Shown here: one piece after another, positions 12,101-24,100 of the stretch
Layout of the letters: each line of letters opens with the position of its first letter
Numbering within the stretch: the first letter of the stretch is position 1
Source: Aphelocoma coerulescens
Lineage: Eukaryota; Chordata; Aves; Passeriformes; Corvidae
Assembly (NCBI RefSeq): GCF_041296385.1
Contig: NW_027184064.1
Coordinates: 806,001-870,000 of the forward strand
Direction of reading: 5' to 3'
DNA length: 64,000 nt
Program-made: the position numbers and the translations under genes
Notes under the pieces: model-generated
Databases searched by the model: none
Told to the model about the DNA's origin: nothing
What the model saw: the letters and a program-made list of their open reading frames with translations, nothing else

Positions 12101-15100
12101 TGCCTGGAGGAAATTACATGAGAACAGAATCAAAACAAAGTTATAAGTACAAGAGAAAAAGCAGTCTTGCATTTGTTTTGTCAAGTTCTAAACAACAGGT
12201 GGTCTAAAGCAAAGCTTAACAAAGGGTTTCCGAGGATACTGTAAGTTTAGGAAGTCCATCATCTCAGGAATAAAGCCAATTCTCTTACTGAAATCCCTTA
12301 AAGAGAATAGGAAACTAGACATCTGTTTGGTGTTAGCATCCTTCAGACGTGACCACTTCAGGGTAAAGCCTCAGTGATACGATTAGGTGCTGATGCAAAC
12401 TTCTCAACCATGGAACTACCTACCACGAGGCACTCGATACTTGGAGTTTTGCCGCTGTCACATCATTTAAACGCATCTGTTTTGGCTCCCTTTTTGCCAT
12501 ACTTCCTAGCAGAAGTAGTCCACAGACTACATAGTCCATTGTAGATATAAAAATGCTGCTAGCAAGGATTTTCTTGCTATTTTCTCAGTCCATGAGAGAC
12601 TTTTCTCTCTCACAGAAGAGGGAGTAGAGTATGTAAACAACCAAACACCTGCAACCTTGAAAAGTCTTGTTTATATATAGTAGAAAAATATTTTGATAAT
12701 GGATATTTTAGGATTCTAGCCAATCACCCCCAAGGGGTGGCTAATCCTTGTCCAATTAGACTATGAAGAAAAAAGTCTATAAAAGAGTTTGTAAAATAAT
12801 TAAATAAATCAATCTTGCTGCACAATTCCTGCCTGCTGGATCTTCTCTCCTCCTCCCTACGGCTGTGGGACATGGTAATATACCCTAGGGCTTTTTGGTT
12901 TTTTTCTTAATAGTCCATAAATGGGGAAGGGGAAGGAAAAGCTGCCTACCTTTGGACAGGATTTGTTATGAATTACCAAAAACCACCCAAACTAGTACCT
13001 CCCATTCTTCTTAGTAGTCCAAGATGTATGTGGCTGCTACAACCCAAAGGCTACCAACCCTGATTAGAGTGGCATCAGCAGGCTGGACCATGTTAACTCC
13101 GACAGCTGTTGACAGGCACCCAGGGCTCAGACCCATCACTCTTCCCACCCACACTCCTGTCAGGGTCTGTGTTAAGTAGCCTTCCCCTTCCTTTAGTTCT
13201 GCTTGGTGAACATCAACCTCCAGCAGGCATGCTGGAGAGACACTGGGAGTATTCACAGCCTCTGCTGGAGTCTCCTGAGCTACCCAAAAAACCTGGTGAT
13301 TTAGGCATCAAAACATAACCTGAAATAACTGGAATAAACTCAGCTTCATTGTGTGAAGTCAGTCACATGTCAGTATGGCCAACCATGTCCTGTGGGCAGC
13401 AGGGGAGGGAGGGAATTCTGGTCCTCTGCCGTACTCTGGTGAGACTGCACCTGCAGAGCTGCTTTAAGCTCTGGGGTCCCCAGCATGGGAAGGAGATGGA
13501 CCTTCTGTTGGAGCCAGTCCTGAGGAGGCCACCAAGTTGATCAGAGGGATGGAACACCTCTGCTGTGAGGAATGTCTGAGAGAATTAGGATTATTCAGCC
13601 TGGAAAAGAGCCTTATTGCAGCCTTTCAGGGGCTACAAGACCCCTGGAGAGGGACATTTTACAAGGGTATGTAGTGACAGGACAAGGAGGAATGCCTCTA
13701 AACTGAAAGAGGGCAGGTTTAAATTAGATATTGGGAAGAAATTCTTCCCTGTGAGGGTGGTGAGGCACTGGAACAGGTTGTCCAAAGAAGTTTTGGATGC
13801 CCCATCCCTGGAAGTGTTTAACGCTGGATGAATCTCTGAGCAACCTCGTCTAGTGGAAGATGTCCCTGCCCATGGCAAAGGGATTGGAACTAGATGAGCT
13901 TTAAGGTCTGTTGCAATCCACTCTAAGCAGAGAAGAGCAAAGGGAACTAACTCTCTGTGAATAAAACTGATAAAACACTGAAAGGTTCGAATATACCCAA
14001 AGAGTGTGATTAAAACAAAATGAAGTTAGATATTGATACCAAAAAAGTGATATATTATATTTAATAGTAAAGACGGAGGGAGGGAGGGAAGGAAGGAAGG
14101 AGGAAGGGAGGGAAAAGAGGAAGGGAGGGAGGGAGGAAGGGAGGGAGGCAGGAAGGGAGGGAGGGGAGGGCCAGAGAAAATGACAGAGATTAAGTAGGAA
14201 CATACAACCACTTCTTGGGACCCAACAATGTCTCATTGCTTCCCTCCATCTGCTCTTCTTGGTGGTGGGAGTCTCCCGCTGAAAAGTATAGAATCCAATG
14301 GATTAATACCCATTTGGGCAGGTGGGAACACACAGGTACCTCCCTGAGGGGGAGGGGCAAGTTTGGCACTGTCCCTTGCAAGACTCTGTATCTGTTGTAT
14401 CATGTAATATCACATGCAGTGCTCTGGTGCAGAGTCTGGGGACCCCTTTGGGGGGGGCCTTTGATGGACCATGACACCCCCTCTGCTGTCCCATAGATGT
14501 GGCCTTCCTGGGGTGGGAGGCCCCACAGCTGGGCCAGTCTGCCCAGCAGATGGTGGGCATTCACTGCATCTGGCCAGAGGCTATGCCACACACCCAAAAC
14601 CTCTCCTCCTCCCCGCTTTGGTGTAGGGATCTGTGTGAGCCTAGCAACAGAAAAACCTGGGGCTGTGGCTTCCATCCCGATGGTGCTGGGGTGGGCCATG
14701 CTGTGGATGCTCTTCCAGATGCTTTGAACAATAGTGTCACTTTTCTTATCTCTATTTCTTGGGTGGTTTAACTCACAGCTCAGGGTTTCAATCAGGAGGC
14801 CCATCCAGGGTGGGCTTCGGTAGTGCAGCGTCATTATACACCTTTGCTATAACAGGCAAAAGTCCTTCATGAAGACGTTTAAGCCATGAAACATAACATT
14901 TCAGTCTCCAACAAGGTTGCATCAATCCAAACCATTCTGTGACCCATTCTGTGATTAAGTAAACAACATAAACACGGTGTGAAGACCTCAAATTTTGAAA
15001 AAGAGCTAGAAGAAGTTATCCCACATCGTTGGGGGGAAAAATAGGCAAAAGAAACTCAATTTCAGTCACTCAGTTACCTTAAGTTACAAAATTTCTTGAA

Positions 15101-18100
15101 TCTTAAAGAATAGTAATAGAACAAGATTTACTTTGGTCAGAGGTTACCTGATTCACGAATAAAACCCTTGCATATCTTCAGCCACAGAAAACAAACAAAG
15201 GAGGAGTCTGAATGGAGGGTCTGCAGGGTGGGAACAATAAGCCTATCTAAAACCAGATGTGAGGAGCGAGTTTAACAACCATGGTGTACTGCATAAAGGA
15301 TGATAGCCTAAGAAAGAAGGCACATTTTCTGGCTGGACAGATAAAGGGGTCTAAACCACAAAAGGAGCTTGAAGAGCTTCTCAGCCACACCATCACTTAT
15401 GTGATAGCTGTCAGCAGTCATGTTTTGGAAACTGCATGACTTAAACACAGCAAGTTTTGCTAGCTTTCCCTCCCCTTTTTTTTTTTATACAAACCCTCAC
15501 CTAATTCCTGTCAGATTCCTTTATTCATGGTGAAATGGACTAGGTTTTTGGAGGAAGGAAAAAGTAGGAGCAGAACGATGCAAACAGTTAAATCTAATAT
15601 TTGCTTTGGCTTCTCTTTTGGAAGAGCAGCTATTACAAAATTAAAATTCTGTCTTTACAGCTGAGTATCTGACACACACAAAACTGACCTTCCCCCATCC
15701 CCAGAAAAACCAAAAGAAATTCCCCAAAAGCATTTTCCCTACCTCTAGCCCAGGCTTGGAACCATACAGAATGGAGTAAATCATAGAATGGTTGGGATTG
15801 GAAGTGAGAGGAAAGCAAATATCTTCGCAAACAATTTGAGGGGTGAGGGTGTTACATCTTTGCAATGGGTCTTAATGTCTCTACTAACTTTGGGCAGCAG
15901 GTTGGTTGCAGAGACCAGACAGCTTGGCTCTTGAAAGACATGTGGGTCTGCACAAGCATGAACGTCTGAACTTGGGGGTAAAATAACAGGTTCAAGGGGG
16001 GAATAAGTGGTTTGGGAAGGCTGTGCCTTCCCAGTACCTCTGCCAATGGAGAAAGGAAGAGGGTAACTTGCAGCCGTGAGCTCAGGACAAAAGGAGGCTG
16101 TGCCCTCTGAAACCTTGAGAGAGAAAATCCCACAGGCACGTGCCCTGGTGGACTCTCTCCCTTTATTAGAATAGTGTTGAAGGACTCCTATAGGAGTGTG
16201 TTTGCTTTGGTTCAGTCCGGGTCTCCCCTCTATGTTCTTTAAGTTTGGTGTACCCCAGTTGGCACCCCCCCATTTTATTAAAATCACCCTATATGACAGT
16301 TTTGTCTCCTCCCAGGACCCTGTCTGTCACTCTGGCACCCCTCCCAGGCTTCTGGAAAGTTCTAGCCAGGGGGCCAGGTGACTGGTCCTGGGAAAGAAGT
16401 CCCTCCCTTTCCCTGTTACAGTTGGTTCCCTTATGTGTCCCTTGTTCTGTTTGCCGCACCCTTCCCTTCCCTGGTTGGTTGTTCTGTACCGCCCCCCTTG
16501 TCTCCCCCCCCCCCTTGTCTCCCCCACCCCCCACCCCAAAATCCCCTGCACGAGATCGGCAGGTGCGCTGAGTTGGGCACCCCCTGGGGGTTGAGGTTCC
16601 CCTGTTCGGAGGACCAATAAACTTTCTGGATTTAACCCAACTCTGAGCCTGCCCCCTTTCCTCCGCCGTCTGCCTTTATCGCCGCGGTCCCTTGCAAGGA
16701 CCCACGAGCCAGACCTCTGATGCCTCCGATATCAGAGGCTGGCCCCCGCAGCCTGCTGTGTCCCGAGCTGACCGGGCTGAGTGGGAACTCTTCACAGAGG
16801 ACACAAAGGCAGACTCCTCTGTCTCCTTTCTGTACATAAATCTCTGGCATTTGTGGAATTTTCCTGACAACTGGGGATATCTGGAGATCATCTAGTCCAA
16901 CCCCCCTGCTATCTCAGTCACTAGAGCAGGTTGCGGAGTCTGGAATATCTCCAGAGAAGGAGACGCCACATTCTCTCTGGGCAATCTGTTCTGATGTTCT
17001 GTCACCTTCACAGTAAACAAGTTTTTCCTCATTCAGATGGAGCTCCCTGTTTTTCAGTTTGTGCCCACTGTCCTTTGTCTTGTTTCTGAACACCACTGAA
17101 AAGAGTCCCATGCGCTTGACACATACCCTTTAAAGATATTTGTATATTTGCATGCATTCACAGAATCCCAGAATGGGTCAGGTTGGAAAAGACCACGGTG
17201 GATCACCTGGTCCCACCTCCCTGCTCAAGCAGGGTCATCTCAGAGCACATGGCACAGGATTGCGTCCAGATAGTTCTGGAACCTCTCCAGAGAAGGAGAC
17301 TACACACCCTCTCTGGGCAATCTGTTCCGGTGTGTAGTCACTGCACAGGAAAGTTCTTCCTCATGTTCAGGAAAAACTTCCTGTGCATCCATTTCTGCCC
17401 CTTGCTTCTTGTCCTGCTGCTGGGCACCACTGAGAAGAGCTTGGTCGATTCTCTGACCCCTCCCTGCAAGCAGCAACAGACATGGATGAGGGCCCCTCTC
17501 AGTCATCTCTTCTTGAAGGAGCCCCAGCTCCCTCAGCCTTTCCTCATAAGAGAGCTGCTCCATCCCTTCATCATCTCTGTAACTTCTACTGAAGCCGCTC
17601 CAGGAGCTCCATGTCTCTCTTGCTCTGAGACACCCAAAACTGGACACAGCACTCCAGATGTGCCTTACCAGGGCTGAATAGTGGGGCAGGATTACCTCCC
17701 TTCACCTGCTGGCAATGCTCTTCCTAATACACCTCAGGATCCCATTGACCTTCTGTGAGGAACCAATTTAATATTTATTTATGCCTCAACATTGTCCAGG
17801 TTGTATGCTATAAATCCATTTTCTGACACGGGATGGAAAATTACTGTCGGGGCTGTACATGTGCGGGGAGCCTCAACACGTGCCACGTGCAGGGGGGCAG
17901 CTCGGACACCTGGGGGGTGGAGACCGCTGACATACAGTCCCTAAGGGACAACCCCTTTAGAGAATGGAGGGGAGTTCTGTCTCTGGGGGGACTTCGCCTG
18001 ACAGCCAGTCAGGGCAGAGAAAACTTTCACCACTGGGCTGCAAGAACCCTGCTGCCCGGGAAAAATTCCCCATAGAAGCCGTTAACTGCGCCATAACCGC

Positions 18101-21100
18101 GTTCTTGTCGTTTTGGCTTGTTGAAGGGAGTGGGGGCTCGGGGGCTCACCTGGAGGTTCAGCTCATTCGCCCCCCCCCCCTCCGCTCGCCTTTTCTCCCT
18201 GCGGTCCTGCTTCTTCCCTGCCTGTTTTTCCTGTCCACACCTCTCCGTGTGCCCTGCTTTGCTGTTTCCCCGAGACAGCCCATCGCTGCGACAGCCTGCT
18301 CCGCTGTTTTCCCGCCCCTCGCAGCCTGCCCGCCGCCTTTCCTGCATTGCCCAGCAGCAGCCAGCCCGCAGCCGTCGTTTGCCGACGCGGGAGACATGCC
18401 GCCCTTCGCCGGCTGGAAGCCGCGCCCAGCCGGTCACAAGAGCCGCACAGGCTCGCCGCGGCTTGCAGCACATGCTCCACCTGTCGAGCAGCCGCCGACA
18501 GGGCGCCCCGGGGTTCTAGTAACTGCCTTCTGTTTCTCTCTCCATCTCTCATCTCTCATTTCTCCTCTCTGCTCTCTTTTCTATCCCTGTTCGGTAGGAA
18601 CACTTACCCTTCCTTATCAATAAACAGTTCTCAGATATGATATTTGCCACGATTGCGCTTTATTACAATCAGAGAAATATTTCATCCGAAAAAGAATGTT
18701 AAAAAGAATCCCTCTGCAGTTCCTGTCCACTGGAACGTAACACCTTCTTGGCCACAAGGGCACTGCTGGGTCAGGAACAGCTTGTTGTCCACTGTTGCAT
18801 AATGATTAGAGAATCAGGGGCACGGGTCATTGATAGAATTATGGGATCAATAAAAGAACTGTACAAGCAATAGGCCTGCAAGCAAAGGTTAGTGTGAGAA
18901 ATTGTCTCTATGAGAAAATCCCTGTGTGAAGAACAGGCCTGAGAAACAAAAAGGGAGTTTTGAAGAGATGCAGCTCTGCAGATAAGATGTGCTGACTGGG
19001 AGAAGGGAGGGTGAACTCTGAATTCTTTTAATCATAACATAACTAGTAGAAGCTTGCCAATGTAGTCTCATTATGTAGAAGCAGAAATGCGCTTTGATAG
19101 GTTTTAAGCCACTTAAGAGTTAACAAGCTGGTATACTATATAAGTGCCTCTGGGTTGCTAATAAAGGGAGCTTGCTTTTATCAACCATATTGGCTGGTCT
19201 GCAATTTCTCCCCCCGCCGGAGTCCACAGACTTTTTCCAACAGTCCACCAGGACCCCCAGCGCCTTTCCACACAGCTGCTTCCCAGCACATCAACCTCTA
19301 CTGATATGTGGGACTCTACACTTGCCTTTTTTGAACCTCGTTAGGTTCCTCTCTGCCCAACTTTCTGCCCTGTCTAATCCTCCACTCCAGTTGCTCTCCT
19401 GAGCAGAGATACACATTTGAGGCTGACAACAAGGCCAGCATCTAGATGGTAGGTCAGTTAGGTATATGACACAGACATTAAATGTTTTTCTGGGAAGCCA
19501 GCAGACGCTCTTCACCTTTCTTTAATAAAAGACCTCAAGAACAAAGCAGTCAAATTATTAAAAAATGTATCTACAGATACTCAAGTAAGACAAACCTGTC
19601 AAGTTTCAAGGTCTCCTGCCTGCAGGTCTTCTACTGCAAGAGAGCAAGGTGCCACCCTAAAATGCACTTTTGGGAGGTTCCTTCCCTGACAAGTACTAAG
19701 TTGTTTCAAAGGAAAAAGAAACCAAAACCCCAAAGCAAACCAACTAACAACCAAAACCCCCAACCACAACCAACCAAAACTTAAGTTAAAGTGACAGATT
19801 TTAAATGGCTGCCCAGTTTCAAATAGCTTTTCTCTATTGCAGCATGATGCAGTAGATAATTTTTCCCATTTCAGATGATTAGTCCCATTCCAAAACTGAA
19901 GGTGTTTAAGTTACTAATATATCTATACTGGACATACTATTTTAAATAGCATGCCTGGAAATAGGGTTAACTTAGGAAAAATATTTTGCACCTGAAAGTC
20001 TGTATATACAAGAACTAACTGCCCCCTCCTCTTTCTCTGTTCACATAGCTTTCAAAAGCTTTGAACAAACTTTAAATATATTTAAATGCTTCTAGAGACA
20101 TCACTTTATTATTTTCTCACAAAATCAGTGCATTCTCACAACAGTTATTTATGTTAGAAAGCCACTGCACTCTTTGACAACTGTGTAAAGCTTTTGTTGA
20201 ACTGTTTTCCCTCACTTCTCCCCCCTACAAAAAGCTGCTAAGAATCTGGACGCAACTGGAAAATGAACAGGAACTACATGTGGATTTACTAATTACATTT
20301 CCAGAGTTCCAGAGCCTAATACAAAAAGTATTCTTTTACTTAGATGTAGCATAAACCCAAACCCAATCCTTCCCACTCATCTTTACAGAAAGGTTTAAAG
20401 CAGCTTCAATAACTGTCTGTTTAGTGGAAATCACATGAGAAACAGAATGCAGAACAGCATTTTCATTCAGCCAGGAGTTATTTACACAGGGAAGAGAAGC
20501 ATTTCCAGAAAGAGACTAAGAAAAGGATTTCTACCTGTAGTAAAAGCTGATGTTGGATGATTTGAGGAACACAGTCTCACAGGGAAAAGAAGTTAAATGC
20601 TACAACTACAGATCAGACCAAGCAAGAGATTTTTATTTATAATGCCAACCTAAGAATGACTTAATCCGCAGCTTTGTGGGCACTGTTTAGTGAAATCTGG
20701 AAAGCCAGCACAGCAGTCATAGTGCCTTTATTCTGAACTTTCAAGTGAAGCAAAAAAAAAACAAACAAAAAAACCCAAAAAACCAACAAAAACCAACTTG
20801 AAAGTAAAAGTAGCAAAAGACTGAAGTTTTCAGAGCCAATTATCTAAAGTTATCAGTAGGACTCCTGGGAATTTAAGGTCATGTTAATGATTCATTTCAT
20901 TTCAGAGCCCTAAGCTGGCTCTGGATACACAAAACTTGAAGTGCTTGTAGAGGAGAAAGTGGACAGGAAAAAAAATCAAGTGGCACAGGTCAAGAAAGCA
21001 AGAGATTGTTTACGTCAGCCTTTCTGAAGAAACTGAACACAAAAGTACAACAATTTTAGATAAACTCAACAGCCTCCTAAGTGCTCTCAGTAGTCCCCAA

Positions 21101-24100
21101 CACTGAAAGATTACTGCATGAGAGGGGGAAATACTGAGGAAAAAATATAATTTAATGTTTTATAATTAATAATCAAAATGTAACATTTAATTACCTTCAA
21201 AGTTTATTGCCTCCTTTTTTTCTACTCACACAGAAGAGAGGAAGGGTTTGAATGCACAGAATGCACAACCTGCAAAGGTTCAATGTACCATGGAGTTTAT
21301 TCCAACAGAGAGACACCACAGAAAGCATATGCTGTTAGCCAAATAAATATTTATAGCTCGCACTTTTACAAGTCTCAAAACTTCAGTACTCCTCTTGTCT
21401 CCATAGCAATTCAGAGGGAGCTTCTGCAAACAGGGGATGGGGGTTTAAACTAGTCAGGCTCTCAAAAAAAGCCTATTTTCCAGACATCTCCTGGCCCTTC
21501 TCAGCAATGGTTTCCACAGCAACTCATCAGCGGCTCGAAGACAGCCTGCAAATGCAGTGAGAGCCTATAGCTGTTTCAGCTGTTGCTTATTTTAATACGC
21601 ATCAAGATGCTGAGGACATGTGTCTAGTGCCATCATGTTTCAAACGACCATGTGAATAGTCCATTGGTGAAGAAGCCCCTTACCACTGCTGTCCCACCCG
21701 CCTCATATCACACAGTTCAGAGCCGAACAAATAGATTTCCCTTTGCACTACTAGGGATAACAATCCAATAGAAACACTGGCCTGTGCAGACACCTAGGGA
21801 AACTGCATGTTACTAAATCTGCAAAACAAAGCTCAGTACCCAGTTCAAACTGGAATGTTCCTCTGAATTCAATAGTACCAAGACTGATTTACACTGTAAA
21901 ATCAGCTCTGAAACACAAGAGGGTTGGGAAACCAGAAGAAACTAACAACACCCTCACTACTCCCCAAATGAACACAACCATTCTGGCCCACAATTTGAGA
22001 TAAAGATCTCTGAAGTCTCCTACAACCTTTAAGTGACTTTTGCTGGAATTGCCAAACAATTTGGAAAGAATAAACACTTTCATGAAGTCACCTCATTTAT
22101 AAACCTATAAATACACCCATTATTTATCTTAAAATCCTGAAAACAGATTTAGTTTACTTTCAAATGGTACTAACCAGTTCTATTTACAATTCCAGTAAAC
22201 ACCATATGGAACAGGAGTCCTTACTCATTCAGAACCAGTGAAGTCAAACAAATTCCCTTACTGTTGGAGCATGTTTCCAGATGTTTAAGAAGAACACCTT
22301 GACACTATAATTTAAAACTGTTGCAAGTAAATATGTTGGTATAGTGAAGAGGTGTCTCATCCTATAGTTAGTCCTATTAATTTAAGCTGGAACCAATTTT
22401 CCTGTGCATCACAGAATCATATAATTATTTGGATTGAACAAAACATAAAGATCATCCAGTTTCAACCCATCTGCCATCCTCAGTCCCTTTCAAGTTCATA
22501 GCAGTTTTGCTCTAGTGGATCTTCTCAACACTTTTTTGATTAATCTCACTAATTCTACAAAACACTTCCACTGCAGAGGATGAGTACATACAACACTGTA
22601 TTAAGTTCTGGCTTCTAAAGGTATAGGAGTTGCTGACTAACCAGAATTGTGCACAGCAAACAGATCTCAGATGGCAGGCAGGATAGCTAATTTGGCCAAC
22701 TACAGACAAATGTCTCATTTGGAGCAAAGTATAATGACCAAAACCAAGTCAGCATTGCCACCTTATATTCCACTACGTCCCCCCCCGAAGGAGATAGAAC
22801 ATCTGAAATTCTTTAAATTTTTTTTAAAAACCCACTCTTTCTGAAGCAAACATTGACCTAGAATATACTTCTATATGCAATGTGTGTAGCTCCTTGTGGT
22901 GGGTCTTTAAAAAGGGCTTCACATATGGTTTTTCTCATTCAAATTTTGATGACTTTGGGACACACTACCATGGCTTCATTTTATTTAGCATGCCCATTAA
23001 AAAAAAAAATTGTCCTTCCAACACTGGTAGGATGCTCTTTAAATATTCAGCAAGAGTCTTGTGCAATGCTTTGTGAATTTAGGATTTCTGAGGAGATGTT
23101 TCCAGTAACTGGGGGTGGGGATGGTGGTTTCACTTGTGTAAATGTCACTTGAACCATGAATTTTAGGACTGCATCTTATTGAGAGATAGAGCAGCACTGA
23201 ACTTAGTTTTTATGCTTTTTGTCTTCCAGACTAAAGACCAGGTTCTTCATGAGCAGGAAACATGACCACTTCTCATGGTTAAAACAATCCAAATGAAATG
23301 GCCAAATTAGCTCATCCCATTTTCATTCACACATGATTTTTTACATTGCCAAGGTTGCTCAATAGTCCCTTCCTGGCAGAAGCAACTAACAGTCATGTTT
23401 GGTGACTAGTACTTTCAATCAACATTGTAGTTTACAGTATGAATGTGTATTTTTAACCTTAATTCTTCAGGCCTTTAATAGATAATTTAGTTGTTTAATA
23501 CCAGTTTTTATAGAAACATCTTCTGGCACATTTGAACAAGACTGAAGCCACTCTAATTCCATTAAGGCTAACACATGCCAAGAGAAGCAAAACAAAGAGA
23601 TGTTTTTCACACTCAAAGGAGAAGGTTGATTAGAAGAAATCCTCCGGAAGGTAGAGCTAGGAACAATAGGTCACAGAATAAGAGGTGCTAAGTTTTCCTT
23701 AAAGGAGATGAAGAAAATTAAAAAACACATCTACAAAACACTACAGTCTTCATCACAGTAAAAGCTACACAAACAAAACAACATATGGATATTCAGATTA
23801 GAAAACATTAGAACAACACTGGAAAGTTACAGAGGAAACAGGAACAAACAAATTCTATGCCTTCCTTATCTATTTTTAAATCAAGCATAAATTTTAACGT
23901 GGTGATCATCATAGCTTTCCACAGGAGAGACATTTTAGAAGCCACGTCCTCGAGAGTATTTCCCAGATGAAACACTTTGCAACTTTGCATCAGAAGAAGG
24001 CAAAGCTCAGTACATGAGCCAATATTCACAATTCAGTGGTTTGCTCCTTCATGTAATGGGATTAGGTGATCTTGTCTGCAGGTACTTACACTAAGCTGTT

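Larger units (their letters stand above)
17158..19395 (-). repeat. CR1 LINE split into three pieces by two LTR insertions
   Basis: CR1 sequence is continuous across 17158-17753, then resumes at 18748 with TTGGCCACAAGGGCACTGCT up to 18792, then resumes at 19249 with AGGACCCCCAGCG to about 19395. In intact CR1s, CATTGGCCTTCTTGGCCACAAGG and TTGTCCACCAGGACCCCCAG are uninterrupted, so removing the two LTRs restores the element. The two insertion sites carry 5-bp and 6-bp target duplications. Confidence 0.93.

Noticed and set aside
14400..14834. 144-codon minus-strand frame
   Set aside because: It falls inside an LTR and is not a retroviral protein; the related LTR does not keep it.
13983..14918. 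Treating AGGTT as decisive for the LTR borders
   Set aside because: The left terminus lacks the expected TG or CA, so the 5-bp match could be chance; the border is reported as uncertain.
15781..16287. 168-codon minus-strand frame
   Set aside because: It overlaps a probable LTR U3 and shows no family resemblance or gene context.
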